A stretch of 64,000 bases of DNA from Mycobacterium conspicuum (GCF_010730195.1 NZ_AP022613.1:5952001-6016000); one strand, 5' to 3'; counted from the first letter of the stretch, positions 25,940-35,523 are shown. Numbers and translations are program-made. Notes: a model not told the origin generated them from the letters alone.

Positions 25940-27742
25940 TTGACCGAGACGGTGGGGTGCGCGTTCGACGTCGATGCGCTGCGGCAGAAATACGCCGACG
26001 AGCGCGCCCGGCGCCTGCGCCCCGACGGCATCGCGCAGTACGTCGAGATCGCCGGGGAGTTCGCCCGGTTCGCCGATGACCCCTGGGTGGATGGAACGTT
26101 CACCCGCGAGCCGCTGACCGACGAGGTCGACGTGGCCATCGTCGGCGCGGGCTTCGGCGGGTTGTTGACCGGAGCGCGGCTGCGCCAGCTCGGCGTCGAC
26201 AGCGTGCGGCTGATCGACCGCGCGGCCGACGTGGGCGGCACCTGGTACTGGAATCGGTATCCGGGCATCGCCTGCGACGTCGAGTCCTACGTGTACATCC
26301 CGCTGCTGGAGGAGCTCGGCTACATCCCCGCGGACAAGTACGCCCAGGGCGCCGAGATCTTCGCGCACTGCCAGCGCATCGCCGCGCACTACGACCTGTA
26401 TCGCGATGCCTGCCTGCAGACCGATGTGCATGAGATCCGTTGGGACGCGGCGAGTTCGCGCTGGATCATCCGAACCAACCACGGCGACGAGATGCGGGCG
26501 AGGTTCGTCTCGATGGCCAACGGGTATCAGGCGAAACCGAAGCTGCCCGGCATACCCGGGATCGGCTCCTTTCGGCGGAAGGCGTTTCACACCAGCCGCT
26601 GGGACTACCGCTACACCGGCCAACAGCTGGAGAACCTCGCAGGCAAGCGGGTCGGCATCATCGGCACCGGGGCGACCGCGGTCCAATGCGTGCCGCATCT
26701 GGCCGCGGCCGCGCAGCACCTCTACGTCTTTCAGCGCACACCGTCGTCGGTCGATGTCCGCGCCAACCGGCCCACCGACATGCAGTGGGCACAGGCCTTA
26801 GCACCGGGCTGGCAACAACAGCGGATACAGAACTTTCAGATCCTCACCGCCGGTGGCCAAGCGGAGCAAGATCTGGTCGCCGACGCCTGGACCAGCATCA
26901 CCCGGAAACTCCCGGTGATGCGCCACGACACCCGTGAAATCCAAGCGTCGGTGAGTCCCGAACAACGCACCCGCGACATCGAGTTCGCGGACTTCGCCAA
27001 GATGGAGGAAATCCGGGCTCGGGTCGCCGACATCGTGATCGATCCGGCCACCGCCGAGGCGCTCAAGCCGTGGTACGGCTACTTCTGCAAGCGCCCCTGC
27101 TTCCACGACGAGTATCTGCAGACCTTCAACCGCGACAACGTCACGCTGGTCGACACCCGCGGCCGCGGGGTGGACGGCATCACCGAAACCGGTGTCGTGG
27201 TCGACGGGGTTGACTATGAGCTCGATTGCCTGATCTTCGCAACGGGTTTCGAGGTGGGCACGGACTACTGTCGCCGCACCGGGTTCGAGTTGATCGGGCG
27301 CGACGGCGTGACGCTGACCGCCAAGTGGCGCGACGGTGTGCGCACGTTTCACGGCTTGTATACCAACGGTTTTCCGAACTGCTTCATCGAAAGCATTGCC
27401 CAGGCCGGGCTTACGGTGAACTTTCCGTATCTGCTTGACGTGCAGGCCAGCCACGCCGCATGGATCATCGCCTGGGCTCTCGAACACGGCGCCACCGAAG
27501 TCGAGGCTTCAGCCGACGCCGAGGCCGCCTGGGTCGACACCGTGGTGGCCCGTTCGGCGATGACCGCCGAACGAGCTAAGACCTGCACTCCCGGCTACTA
27601 CAACCGGGAAGGCAAGGCGGACGCCAAGACTCGGCAGGGCAGCTTCTTTTTCGGTGCACCGACCGAGTACGCCGATATCCTGGCGGCCTGGCGCGCCGCG
27701 GGCGACCTGCAGGGGCTCGAGATCCGCGGGGCAGGTCCGTGA
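25940..27742 (+). CDS. Baeyer-Villiger-type flavin monooxygenase, atypical fingerprint
   Basis: A 600-residue FAD/NADPH enzyme starting with TTG. It has an N-terminal extension of about 60 residues, the FAD Rossmann motif GAGFGG (69-74), GGTWYWNRYPG and a second Rossmann GTGATA (242-247). The Baeyer-Villiger fingerprint F-x-G-x3-H-x3-W reads F211-R-R-K-A-F-H217-T-S-R-W221, with Arg213 where glycine is expected. Such enzymes insert oxygen next to a ketone or oxidise heteroatoms. It overlaps the next monooxygenase by 4 bases (GTGA), so they form one operon. Confidence 0.85.
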   Translation: MTETVGCAFDVDALRQKYADERARRLRPDGIAQYVEIAGEFARFADDPWVDGTFTREPLTDEVDVAIVGAGFGGLLTGARLRQLGVDSVRLIDRAADVGGTWYWNRYPGIACDVESYVYIPLLEELGYIPADKYAQGAEIFAHCQRIAAHYDLYRDACLQTDVHEIRWDAASSRWIIRTNHGDEMRARFVSMANGYQAKPKLPGIPGIGSFRRKAFHTSRWDYRYTGQQLENLAGKRVGIIGTGATAVQCVPHLAAAAQHLYVFQRTPSSVDVRANRPTDMQWAQALAPGWQQQRIQNFQILTAGGQAEQDLVADAWTSITRKLPVMRHDTREIQASVSPEQRTRDIEFADFAKMEEIRARVADIVIDPATAEALKPWYGYFCKRPCFHDEYLQTFNRDNVTLVDTRGRGVDGITETGVVVDGVDYELDCLIFATGFEVGTDYCRRTGFELIGRDGVTLTAKWRDGVRTFHGLYTNGFPNCFIESIAQAGLTVNFPYLLDVQASHAAWIIAWALEHGATEVEASADAEAAWVDTVVARSAMTAERAKTCTPGYYNREGKADAKTRQGSFFFGAPTEYADILAAWRAAGDLQGLEIRGAGP

Positions 27743-29298
27743 AGTACCTCCTGGGACGAGCCCGGGCGATGCTGCGGCGTCGACCCGCACCGAGGGTGGC
27801 GATCATCGGAGCCGGGTTCGGCGGCCTCGGCACGGCGGTGGCGCTGCGCCGCGCCGGCATCGACGACCTCACGATCATCGAGGCCGCCGACGGCGTGGGG
27901 GGCACCTGGCGGCGCAACACCTATCCCGGTGCCGCCTGCGATATCCAGAGTCACCTGTACTCGTTTTCGTTCGCGCTCAACAGATCTTGGAGCCGTACCT
28001 ACGCCCGCCAGCCCGAGATCCTCTCCTACCTGGAGTCGGTGGCCGACGACTTCGACCTGCGTCGCCACCTGATGCTTGACACCAGGGTCGACACCATCCG
28101 CTGGAACGCCGACACTTCCCGGTGGGACTGCGAGCTGGAGCACGCCGGGCGGACCGCCACCCTGACCGCGGACGTCGTGGTGTGCGCGGTGGGTCTGTTC
28201 GGCGCCCGCAAGCTCCCAGACATCGCCGGTCTGAACGACTTCGGCGGCACCCTGATGCACACCGCGCAGTGGGACCACGGCGTCGATTTGGCGGGCAAGC
28301 GGGTGGCGGTGATCGGCACCGGCGCCAGCGGCGTGCAGGTGGTCCCCGAGCTGGCCAAAATGACCGAACGCCTCACGGTGTTCCAGCGCACCCCGCCGTG
28401 GATGGTCCCCAAGGACGACCGACCCTACAGCGCAACAGAATTGGCTCGATTCAAGCGCGACCCGCTGGCTACCCGCCGCACCCGCTGGCAGATCTGGAAA
28501 TTCCAGCACGACAACACCGCGACCCTCGCCGACGACCCGGTCGTCACCGCCCGCAGCCAGATCGCGACCTCGTTCCTCGAGCGCACCGTCGCCGACGAAC
28601 GGCTTCGGCAAGCGCTGACACCGGACTACCCGTTCCGCTGCAAACGTGTGCTGCTGGGCGACGACTACTACCGGGCTCTGCAGCAAGAGCATGTGGAACT
28701 GGTCACCGACGCAATCGACCGCATCACCGAGACGTCGATCGTGACGCGGACCGGCCAGGCCTTTCCCGTCGACGCCATCGTGCTCGCCACGGGATTCGAG
28801 ACGTCGCGCTACCTATCGGGTATCGACGTCATCGGAATTGGGGGACAGCACCTGCACGAGCGATGGGGACCCGACCCCAGCGCCTACCTGGGCGTCGCCG
28901 TCAGCGGCTTCCCGAACTTCTTTATGCTTTATGGCCCCAACACCAACCAGGGCGGCAACTCGATCGTCTATATCCTCGAAGCCGGCGCGCGGCTGGTGGC
29001 CAGCGCGGTCGCCCGCCTGGCGCGTCGAGGTGGCTCCCTCGACGTGCGCCCGGAGGCCGAAAAGCGGTACAACGACCGGCTTTCCGCGGACCTCGAGCGC
29101 AGCATCTGGACGCAATGCGACAGCTACTTCCGCTCACCGACCGGCCGCATCGTTACCCAGTGGCCCTACACCGAGCTGGACTACGCGCGGCGGACTTGGC
29201 GGCTGCGGCCGCGAGATTGGTTGCACCGCACCGGTGCAGCCGCGGCCGGAGAGGCGTTGGTCAGCTCCGCTTCGAAGCGTTCTTCCTCGCGGGTGTAG
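27739..29298 (+). CDS. Baeyer-Villiger/flavin-containing monooxygenase
   Basis: A 519-residue enzyme, GTG start overlapping the previous gene by 4 bases. FAD motif GAGFGG (24-29), GGTWRRNTYPGAACD, intact fingerprint F168-G-G170-T-L-M-H174-T-A-Q-W178 and NADPH motif GTGASG. The late YGPNTNQGG segment is characteristic of the group. It lacks the 60-residue extension of its partner. The substrate is probably a cyclic or long-chain ketone, but that is inference. Its 3' end overlaps the convergent MerR gene by 38 bases. Confidence 0.87.
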   Translation: MKYLLGRARAMLRRRPAPRVAIIGAGFGGLGTAVALRRAGIDDLTIIEAADGVGGTWRRNTYPGAACDIQSHLYSFSFALNRSWSRTYARQPEILSYLESVADDFDLRRHLMLDTRVDTIRWNADTSRWDCELEHAGRTATLTADVVVCAVGLFGARKLPDIAGLNDFGGTLMHTAQWDHGVDLAGKRVAVIGTGASGVQVVPELAKMTERLTVFQRTPPWMVPKDDRPYSATELARFKRDPLATRRTRWQIWKFQHDNTATLADDPVVTARSQIATSFLERTVADERLRQALTPDYPFRCKRVLLGDDYYRALQQEHVELVTDAIDRITETSIVTRTGQAFPVDAIVLATGFETSRYLSGIDVIGIGGQHLHERWGPDPSAYLGVAVSGFPNFFMLYGPNTNQGGNSIVYILEAGARLVASAVARLARRGGSLDVRPEAEKRYNDRLSADLERSIWTQCDSYFRSPTGRIVTQWPYTELDYARRTWRLRPRDWLHRTGAAAAGEALVSSASKRSSSRV

Positions 29299-30004
29299 GC
29301 ACCTCGATCTTGGCGGCTTCCTCGGTGGCGACCTTGCCGGCCACCTTGTCGATGGCTCTGCGGAACGCCTGCATGCCGAGACCGATTCCCAGGGAGCGCA
29401 ATTGCAGGGTCTTCTCGGCGATCGCGGGCCACTCGTCGATGGGCAGCCCGGCCCGCAGGAATGGTTCCCAGATCTCGTGGCGATAGAGGTCGACGAACTC
29501 CTGCATGCTCGCGACCTGGTGATCGGTCATGTGCGTGAGCGACCTTGCCACCTTGTCCAACGGCAAGCCGGCCGCGACCAGCTGATCGACGTAGTCGAAC
29601 GTTCGTGTGTCGGTGATGACGAGCAGTTCGTCGTCCACGACGTCGATCAGCCCGCAACTGGCCAAGTGGTGCTCCGCGTCGGCGCCGAACTGTTCGGCCA
29701 GGTCGACCCGTTTCATCTCCATCGATCCGGTGAGGTTCGCGGGGCCGAGCACTTCCGAGGCCATTCGGCGTATCTCAGGCGCCGACTCACCGGACTGGTC
29801 CAGTATTTGCCGAATGATGTCGAGCGGAAAGCCTTGCGCACGAAGCGATTTGATCCGCTCGATGTGCGAGATGTGGTCGTCACCGTAGATTCCGATCCGG
29901 CCACGGCGCTGGGGCGGCGGCACCAGGCCGTTGGTTTGCCACTCGCGAATGTTTCGCGCCGTCATGTCGACGCGGCGGGCGAGTTCGTCGATTGTCATGT
30001 CCAC
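29261..30004 (-). CDS. MerR family transcriptional regulator
   Basis: A 247-residue protein from a GTG at 30004 (AGAGG eight bases upstream); ATG at 29998 is alternative. The N-terminal winged helix reads TIDELARRVDMTARNIREWQTNGLVPPP and GIYGDDHISHIERIKSLRAQGF. The long C-terminal domain lacks a metal-binding cysteine set, suggesting an organic ligand. It is divergent from the P450 gene, whose promoter has the stretched spacer and central dyad used by MerR activators. Confidence 0.85.
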   Translation of the reverse strand: MDMTIDELARRVDMTARNIREWQTNGLVPPPQRRGRIGIYGDDHISHIERIKSLRAQGFPLDIIRQILDQSGESAPEIRRMASEVLGPANLTGSMEMKRVDLAEQFGADAEHHLASCGLIDVVDDELLVITDTRTFDYVDQLVAAGLPLDKVARSLTHMTDHQVASMQEFVDLYRHEIWEPFLRAGLPIDEWPAIAEKTLQLRSLGIGLGMQAFRRAIDKVAGKVATEEAAKIEVPTPARKNASKRS

Positions 30005-30023
30005 TGCGCTGACCTCTTGTCGA

Positions 30024-30063
30024 TTACGTAAGTTTCCGTTACGGTCGCATTCGTAACTATACA
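30024..30063 (+). promoter_or_regulatory. MerR-type promoter of the P450 gene
   Basis: GTTACG-N8-CGTAAC (30038-30057) is a perfect inverted repeat lying just before a TATACA -10 (30058-30063). With a -35-like TTTCCG at 30033-30038, the spacer is 19 bases, the long spacing expected for a MerR-activated promoter. A second palindrome, TTACGTAA (30024-30031), lies upstream. Confidence 0.55.
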
Positions 30064-30075
30064 GGTAGGTGGCCG

Positions 30076-31356
30076 ATGACGCTCACGGACGGAGTTCGCT
30101 TCACGGGCTCGGCGGCACGCACGCTCGCCGGAGCCATGGTGGCCAACGCCGGGGGCGCCCGCCGGCGCGCCCGGATCGACGCGGAGATCACCAGCTACGA
30201 CCCGATGGACGCGGCGACCGCGGCCCAGCCGCACGAGGCCTACCGTCGATTGCACGCGGGCGCTCGGGTGCAGTACAACCCGAAACGCAGAGTGTGGATC
30301 CTGAGCCGGTTGGACGATGTCCGGGCCGCCGCTCGCGACGACGCGAACCTGTCCAGTGCGGACGGCCCCACGCTGGCCCGAATACCCACGCCGATCCTGG
30401 TGTCGCTGGATGGCGAAAAACATGCCCGACAGCGGCGTCAGGTGATGCCCGCCTTCACCAGAGCGGCCCTGGACAGCTGGCGTCCGATCATCGACCGGCT
30501 GGCCGCCGAGACGGTCCGCGACGTGTTGGCCCACCCGGGTTGCGACATGGTGCAGCGACTCGCGATACCGGTGCCGGTGCGCCTGATCGCCCAGTTGCTG
30601 GGCATTCCCGACACCGACGTCGACGATTTTCGTCGCTGGTCGGAAGCGTCGGTACAGATCACCAACATCGATCTCACCGCAAGCGGAGCCCGCAGGCTGG
30701 CCGCCGCGCTGCGCGGTTCGTGGGCGATGCACCGTTATTTCACGCGGCAGTTCGCCGCCGGCGGCTTGAAGGGCTCGGACACGATCCTGGGACGGCTGCT
30801 GGCCGAGAACGAGGCCGGCTCCCTGCCGGACCGGGAGCTGTTCTACTTCGCGATGCTGCTGCTGCTGGCGGGCAATGAAACCACCACCAACCTGCTCGGT
30901 GGCATGTTCGACACGCTGGCCGCCCACCCTGAGCAGTACGACCTGCTGCGCGCCAATCCCGACCTGGTGCCGACGGCGGTCGAGGAGTTACTGCGCTATC
31001 TGTCGCCTGCGCAGAATGTCCATCGCACCGCCGTGAACGACTACCGGGTGGGCGACGTCACGATCCCGGCGGGTGCGCGGGTCATGCTGGCGATCGGCGC
31101 CGCGAACCGGGATCCGCGCGCGTTCGACGACCCCGATGCTTTCCGGGTGGATCGAAATCCCATCCAGCACATGACTTTTGGCTTCGGGGCACACCTGTGC
31201 ATCGGGGCGCAGTTGACGCGCATGGAGGCCCAGGCGGTGTTGCGGGAACTGGTGACACACGTCAGCCGGATATCCGTCGTCGGCGCGACCGAGTGGTCCA
31301 CCAATAGCCTGCTGCGGGGACCGACCCGTCTGGCGGTCCGTCTGACGCCGGCGTGA
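30076..31356 (+). CDS. Cytochrome P450
   Basis: A 426-residue class-I P450. The I-helix oxygen-activation motif AGNETT is at 265-270, ExxR at 304-307 (ELLR) and the heme-ligand loop FGFGAHLCIG has Cys375. AGGTGG precedes the ATG. Substrates of mycobacterial P450s include fatty acids, sterols and terpenes; none can be assigned. No ferredoxin is adjacent. It is divergent from MerR and its stop directly abuts the convergent alcohol dehydrogenase, which could oxidise the alcohol product. Confidence 0.92.
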   Translation: MTLTDGVRFTGSAARTLAGAMVANAGGARRRARIDAEITSYDPMDAATAAQPHEAYRRLHAGARVQYNPKRRVWILSRLDDVRAAARDDANLSSADGPTLARIPTPILVSLDGEKHARQRRQVMPAFTRAALDSWRPIIDRLAAETVRDVLAHPGCDMVQRLAIPVPVRLIAQLLGIPDTDVDDFRRWSEASVQITNIDLTASGARRLAAALRGSWAMHRYFTRQFAAGGLKGSDTILGRLLAENEAGSLPDRELFYFAMLLLLAGNETTTNLLGGMFDTLAAHPEQYDLLRANPDLVPTAVEELLRYLSPAQNVHRTAVNDYRVGDVTIPAGARVMLAIGAANRDPRAFDDPDAFRVDRNPIQHMTFGFGAHLCIGAQLTRMEAQAVLRELVTHVSRISVVGATEWSTNSLLRGPTRLAVRLTPA

Positions 31357-32520
31357 TCAGGAAGTGCTCACGCCGAAATCGATGACGCCGCGGATCAGTT
31401 CGCCGGAAGCCTTGGCGGCATAGGCCTCGTTGATGTCGTCGAGCCGGTAACGCTTGGTGATCATCTCGTCGAGCAGCAGCTGACCGGACCGGTAGAGCGA
31501 GGCCAGCAGCGGAATATCGCTTTTGGGATTGCAGGAGCCGAACACGGTGCCGCACAACGTCTTATTCATCAAGACGAAATCCTGCAGCGTGACGGCGATC
31601 GAATTCAACCGCGGCGACGGCAGTCCGGTGAGCACACAGGTGCCGCCCTTGCGGGTGAGCTCCAGCGCTGTCCCGACGTCGGCCGCGCCTATCATCGCCG
31701 GGGAGACCACCACCGCGTCGGCCATCACGCCGCGGGTCAACTCGCGCACCAGCTCGATCGCATCGGATCCCGTTGCGGCGGTGTGGGTGGCGCCGAACTT
31801 CAGCGCGGACTCGCGCTTGAACTCGACCGGGTCGACCGCGACGATGCGCGCGGCGCCGCTGATGCGCGCGCCCTGAATCGCCGCGGTGCCAATGCCTCCG
31901 GCTCCGATGATCACCGCGGTGTCCCCGCCGCGCACCTCGGCCCGCCGCGCCGCCGAGCCGTAGCCGGTCGGAACGGCGCACGCCAGCAGGGCGGCGGGCA
32001 CCAGCGGGAAGTCTTGGTCAATCTTTACCAGGGAGTCCGCCGAGACGACGGTGTGTTCGGCGAATGCGCCAATCTTGGAGATATGCCCCAGGTTTCGTCC
32101 GTCGACGGTGTGATGGCGGAAGGTGCCGTCGGTCGGCATGCCCGGGGTCATCGTCCCGGAACCCTTGTCGCACAGGTATTCCATTCCCGATGCGCACCAC
32201 CGGCACAGCCCGCATACCGCAACGAACGACGTCACCACGTGGTCGCCGGGGGCGAACCCGGTGACGCCGTCGCCCACCTCGAGCACCACGCCGGATCCTT
32301 CGTGCCCGCCGATCGTCGGCGACATGGCCGGCAACCCAAGCGAGCGTAAGGTTTCCGGCGGCGGGGCCAGCTTGCCCTGCCGGATGTGCTCGTCGGAGTG
32401 GCACAGCCCGGTGGCGGCCAGTCGCAGCAGCACCTCGCCGGCTCGCGGCGGGTCCAATTCGAACTCTTCGACCGTCCAGGGACTGCCGTACTCGTAGAGG
32501 ATCGCCGCGCGGCTTCTCAT
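31357..32520 (-). CDS. NDMA-dependent-type zinc alcohol dehydrogenase
   Basis: A 387-residue zinc medium-chain dehydrogenase. Catalytic zinc residues Cys40 (GLCHSDEH) and His73 (GGHE) and the structural-zinc set Cys103, 106, 109, 117 are visible, followed by IIGAGGIGTAAIQGA for NAD. The RSLGLPAMSPTIGGHEGSG region and overall pattern fit the NDMA-dependent alcohol dehydrogenase family found in mycofactocin-producing actinobacteria, in which the bound nicotinamide does not exchange and mycofactocin accepts the electrons. It is convergent with the P450 gene with no gap. Confidence 0.85.
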   Translation of the reverse strand: MRSRAAILYEYGSPWTVEEFELDPPRAGEVLLRLAATGLCHSDEHIRQGKLAPPPETLRSLGLPAMSPTIGGHEGSGVVLEVGDGVTGFAPGDHVVTSFVAVCGLCRWCASGMEYLCDKGSGTMTPGMPTDGTFRHHTVDGRNLGHISKIGAFAEHTVVSADSLVKIDQDFPLVPAALLACAVPTGYGSAARRAEVRGGDTAVIIGAGGIGTAAIQGARISGAARIVAVDPVEFKRESALKFGATHTAATGSDAIELVRELTRGVMADAVVVSPAMIGAADVGTALELTRKGGTCVLTGLPSPRLNSIAVTLQDFVLMNKTLCGTVFGSCNPKSDIPLLASLYRSGQLLLDEMITKRYRLDDINEAYAAKASGELIRGVIDFGVSTS

Positions 32521-32666
32521 GTGCCTGACCCTAAATGCCGGGTGCGGCCGCGGTTGCCGCGCCCCCGGCAGTTTGCTTCAGGCTGATTCTCAACGCTGCC
32601 AGAAGGTGGCCTGACCGTTAACGTCAACCAAAAGCTCGGCGCTGGACTGTGAGAGGACGCCTGCCG

Positions 32667-33746
32667 ATGGTGGAAACGCCTCCGCTGGACGAGCGTGCCC
32701 GTGCCCGACGGCGCGTTCCGTGGCTCAACGTCCTGGGCGTCGTCGCCGTCGTCCTTGCCGCGGCCGCGCTGGCGGTCAAGAACGTACCGGACGCGTTGCC
32801 CAACGCCAAAGCCAATCGGATCCTCAATGTGTCCTACGACCCGACGCGTGAGTTGTTCGCGGCGCTCGACAAGGCGTTCATTCCGCAATACCGCGCGCGT
32901 AGCGGGGTGACGCTGGACATCGAAGAGTCGCACGGTGGTTCGGGGCGCCAGCTGAAGAGCGTGCTGGACGGCAGCCAGAAAGCCAGCGTGGTGTCACTGG
33001 CGCTGATCAGCGACATCCAGACGTTGAGCAAGCGGGGGCTGATCGCATCCGGCTGGCAACGACGCCTGCCCAACAATTCGGTGCCCTACACCTCGACCGT
33101 TGTGTTCGTGGTTCGCAAGGGGAATCCCAAAGGCATCCACGACTGGCCCGACCTGATCAAGAGCGACGTCGCGGTGGTGACACCCAACCCGCGCAGCTCG
33201 GGCAACGGCCAACTGAGCGTTCTGGCCGCATGGGGTTCGGTCACCACCCGCGGCGGCAGCCAAGCCCAGGCGGCCGCGTACGTGCGGACGCTGCTGCACC
33301 ATGTGGCGGTGTCCGACGCCGGCGCCCGGAGCGCGGGCGACAATTTCACCCTGGCCAAGGTTGGCGATGTGCAGCTGGCTTGGGAAAACGAGGCGCTGCG
33401 CGAGGTGGCCGCCAACAAGGACGAACTCGAGTTGGTCTACCCACCGGTCAGCATCCTCGCCGAGCCCGCAGTGGCCTGGGTCGACGCCAACCTCACCGAT
33501 CCCAAGACCGCCACCTACGCCAAGGCCTACCTGAATTACTTGTTCACCGACGCCGCGCAGGAGCAGGTGGCCCAATTCGGCTATCGGCCTTGCAATCCGG
33601 CGATTCTGGCCAAGCACACCGACCGGCTGCCTCCGCTGACGCTCTTCCCGATCACAGCCATTGCCAAGGACTGGAGCGACGCGCGCGAGCAGTTCTTCGG
33701 CACCAACGGGATCCTCGACACGCTCTCCGCGGCGCTGGGCACCTAA
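32667..33746 (+). CDS. Membrane-anchored sulfate-type ABC substrate-binding protein
   Basis: From the ATG at 32667, with GAGAGGA ten bases upstream, the protein has 359 residues. An Arg-rich start (RARARRRVPW) and a hydrophobic helix (about 25-42) without lipobox cysteine suggest a membrane-anchored or signal-peptide N-terminus. The mature part shows sulfate-binding-protein features: LNVSYDPTRELF, EESHGGSGRQ, TPNPRSSGNGQLSVLAAWG and GDVQLAWENEA. No ABC permease or ATPase gene is in the window. Instead a SulP permease starts one base after its stop, implying joint function. Confidence 0.85.
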   Translation: MVETPPLDERARARRRVPWLNVLGVVAVVLAAAALAVKNVPDALPNAKANRILNVSYDPTRELFAALDKAFIPQYRARSGVTLDIEESHGGSGRQLKSVLDGSQKASVVSLALISDIQTLSKRGLIASGWQRRLPNNSVPYTSTVVFVVRKGNPKGIHDWPDLIKSDVAVVTPNPRSSGNGQLSVLAAWGSVTTRGGSQAQAAAYVRTLLHHVAVSDAGARSAGDNFTLAKVGDVQLAWENEALREVAANKDELELVYPPVSILAEPAVAWVDANLTDPKTATYAKAYLNYLFTDAAQEQVAQFGYRPCNPAILAKHTDRLPPLTLFPITAIAKDWSDAREQFFGTNGILDTLSAALGT

Positions 33747-33747
33747 A

Positions 33748-35523
33748 GTGCGCCGCGCTCTCAACTACGACATGGCGAAAGGCCGGCACGACCTCGTCGC
33801 CGGGCTCACCGTCGCCGCCATCTCCTTCCCCCAGGCGATGGCCTACGCGCTGATCGCCGGGGTGGATCCCCGCTTCGGCGTGTACTCGGCCATCGTCGTG
33901 ACGATCGTGGCGTCGATCTTCGGCTCGTCCTCGCACCTGATCAACGGGCCGACGAGCGCGATATCGCTGCTGGTGTTCACTGCGCTCGCCTTCATCGATT
34001 CGGAGAACACCACCGAGCTGTTCGAGGGCCTGTTCCTGCTGGCCGTCCTCGTCGGCGCCTTCCAAATCGTGATCAGCCTGTTCAAGCTGGGCAACCTGAC
34101 GCGCTACATCTCCGAGTCGGTCATCATCGGCTTCATGGCCGCGGCGGCATCTCTGCTTGCCATCGGACAGTTGGGCAACGCGCTGGGGGTGCGCGACAAG
34201 GGCAACGGGCACATGCAAGTGCTGCGTCGGGTGTGGCTCACCATGTTCCGCGGTGATCACATCAACTACCGCGCGTTGACGCTCAGCGCCGCCGCGGTGG
34301 CATTGGCGGTCGTGCTGCGGCAACTGGTGCGCCGCTTCGGGTGGCCCCAGATCGACATGCTCGCCGTGCTGATCATTACCGGCCTGATCGCCTATTTCGC
34401 CGGCTGGTCGGTTCCCGGCGGCGGTGGGCATACGGCGGTGGCGGTGGCGGCAAAGATCCCTCGCAGCCTGCCCGCCCCGCACATCCCCGAGGTTCACCCG
34501 GACTGGTTGCCCGAGTTGTCTTCGGGCGCTTTGGCTATCGCATTCGTCGGTATCATCGAGGCGCTGTCGATCGCCAAAGCCATTGCCTATGAGACCCAGC
34601 AGAAGATCGACTACAACCGACAGATCATGGCCGAAGGACTGGCCAACCTCGGCGGCGGCTTCTTTCAGTGCTTACCGGGCTCGGGTTCGCTGTCGCGCTC
34701 GGCGATCAACTACCAGTCGGGCGCCAAGACACGATTCTCTGGAATCGTCTCGGCCGCAACGGTTGCCGCCGCGTTACTGCTGTTTGCGCCGCTGCTGCGA
34801 TACGTTCCGCAGCCCGCGCTGGCGGGGCTGCTGCTGGTGACCGCGGCGAGGCTGGTCGACTTCAGGCGATTGTTCTACACGCTCAGGGCGTCGCGCTATG
34901 ACGCCGGACTGGTGATCGTGACGGCATTCACCGGCGTGGCAATAGATCTCGATAAGGCGGTCCTGCTCGGTGTGATCCTGTCGATCCTGCTATTCGTACC
35001 GCGGGCGGCGAGGCTGAAAGCCAAGGAGCTCGTTGTCGCCCCCGAGCGTGTGGTCCGCGAGCGGATCCCCGGTGACCTCGTCGACCCGTCGATCATCATC
35101 TATGACCTGGAAGGCGAGCTATTCTTCGGCGCTGCACCGGAATTGGACCGCCACCTGATGGTGCTGCATCAACGGATCGCGGACGATGACGTGAAGTTCG
35201 TGGTCCTGCGGCTCAAGCGCGTCCGCCACCCGGACGTGGTGTGCATCGAGCGCATCGAGCACTTCCTCCGCGAGCAGACCGCGCGCGGCGTGACCGTTCT
35301 GCTGGCCGGGGTTCGCGCTGACGCGCTTCGCATTTTGCACAATGTCGGAATCGAAAGCTGGTTCCCGCCTGTGCACATCTTCCCCGAAGAAGACGAGGAA
35401 TTTTCGGCGACGCTCAGGGCCGTGCGTCACGCCCGCGGCCACTTGGCTCCGGTCGAAGTCGGCAGGTCGCCCGTCAATGCGATCGATCTGAAGGACCGGG
35501 CCGATCTTTACTACCTGGTCTGA
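33748..35523 (+). CDS. SulP family anion (sulfate) transporter with STAS domain
   Basis: Starting with GTG at 33748, one base after the binding-protein stop, it encodes 591 residues. It begins with the SulP motif DLVAGLTVAAISFPQAMAYALIAGVDPRFGVYS (read in parts) and has about ten to twelve membrane helices, a LPGSGSLSRSAINYQSGAKT motif, and a C-terminal cytosolic STAS domain from about residue 440 (IIIYDLEGELFFGAA). SulP proteins move sulfate, bicarbonate or other anions. The upstream frame inside the binding-protein gene is a shadow. Coupling to an Sbp protein favours sulfate or a related oxyanion. Confidence 0.88.
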   Translation: MRRALNYDMAKGRHDLVAGLTVAAISFPQAMAYALIAGVDPRFGVYSAIVVTIVASIFGSSSHLINGPTSAISLLVFTALAFIDSENTTELFEGLFLLAVLVGAFQIVISLFKLGNLTRYISESVIIGFMAAAASLLAIGQLGNALGVRDKGNGHMQVLRRVWLTMFRGDHINYRALTLSAAAVALAVVLRQLVRRFGWPQIDMLAVLIITGLIAYFAGWSVPGGGGHTAVAVAAKIPRSLPAPHIPEVHPDWLPELSSGALAIAFVGIIEALSIAKAIAYETQQKIDYNRQIMAEGLANLGGGFFQCLPGSGSLSRSAINYQSGAKTRFSGIVSAATVAAALLLFAPLLRYVPQPALAGLLLVTAARLVDFRRLFYTLRASRYDAGLVIVTAFTGVAIDLDKAVLLGVILSILLFVPRAARLKAKELVVAPERVVRERIPGDLVDPSIIIYDLEGELFFGAAPELDRHLMVLHQRIADDDVKFVVLRLKRVRHPDVVCIERIEHFLREQTARGVTVLLAGVRADALRILHNVGIESWFPPVHIFPEEDEEFSATLRAVRHARGHLAPVEVGRSPVNAIDLKDRADLYYLV

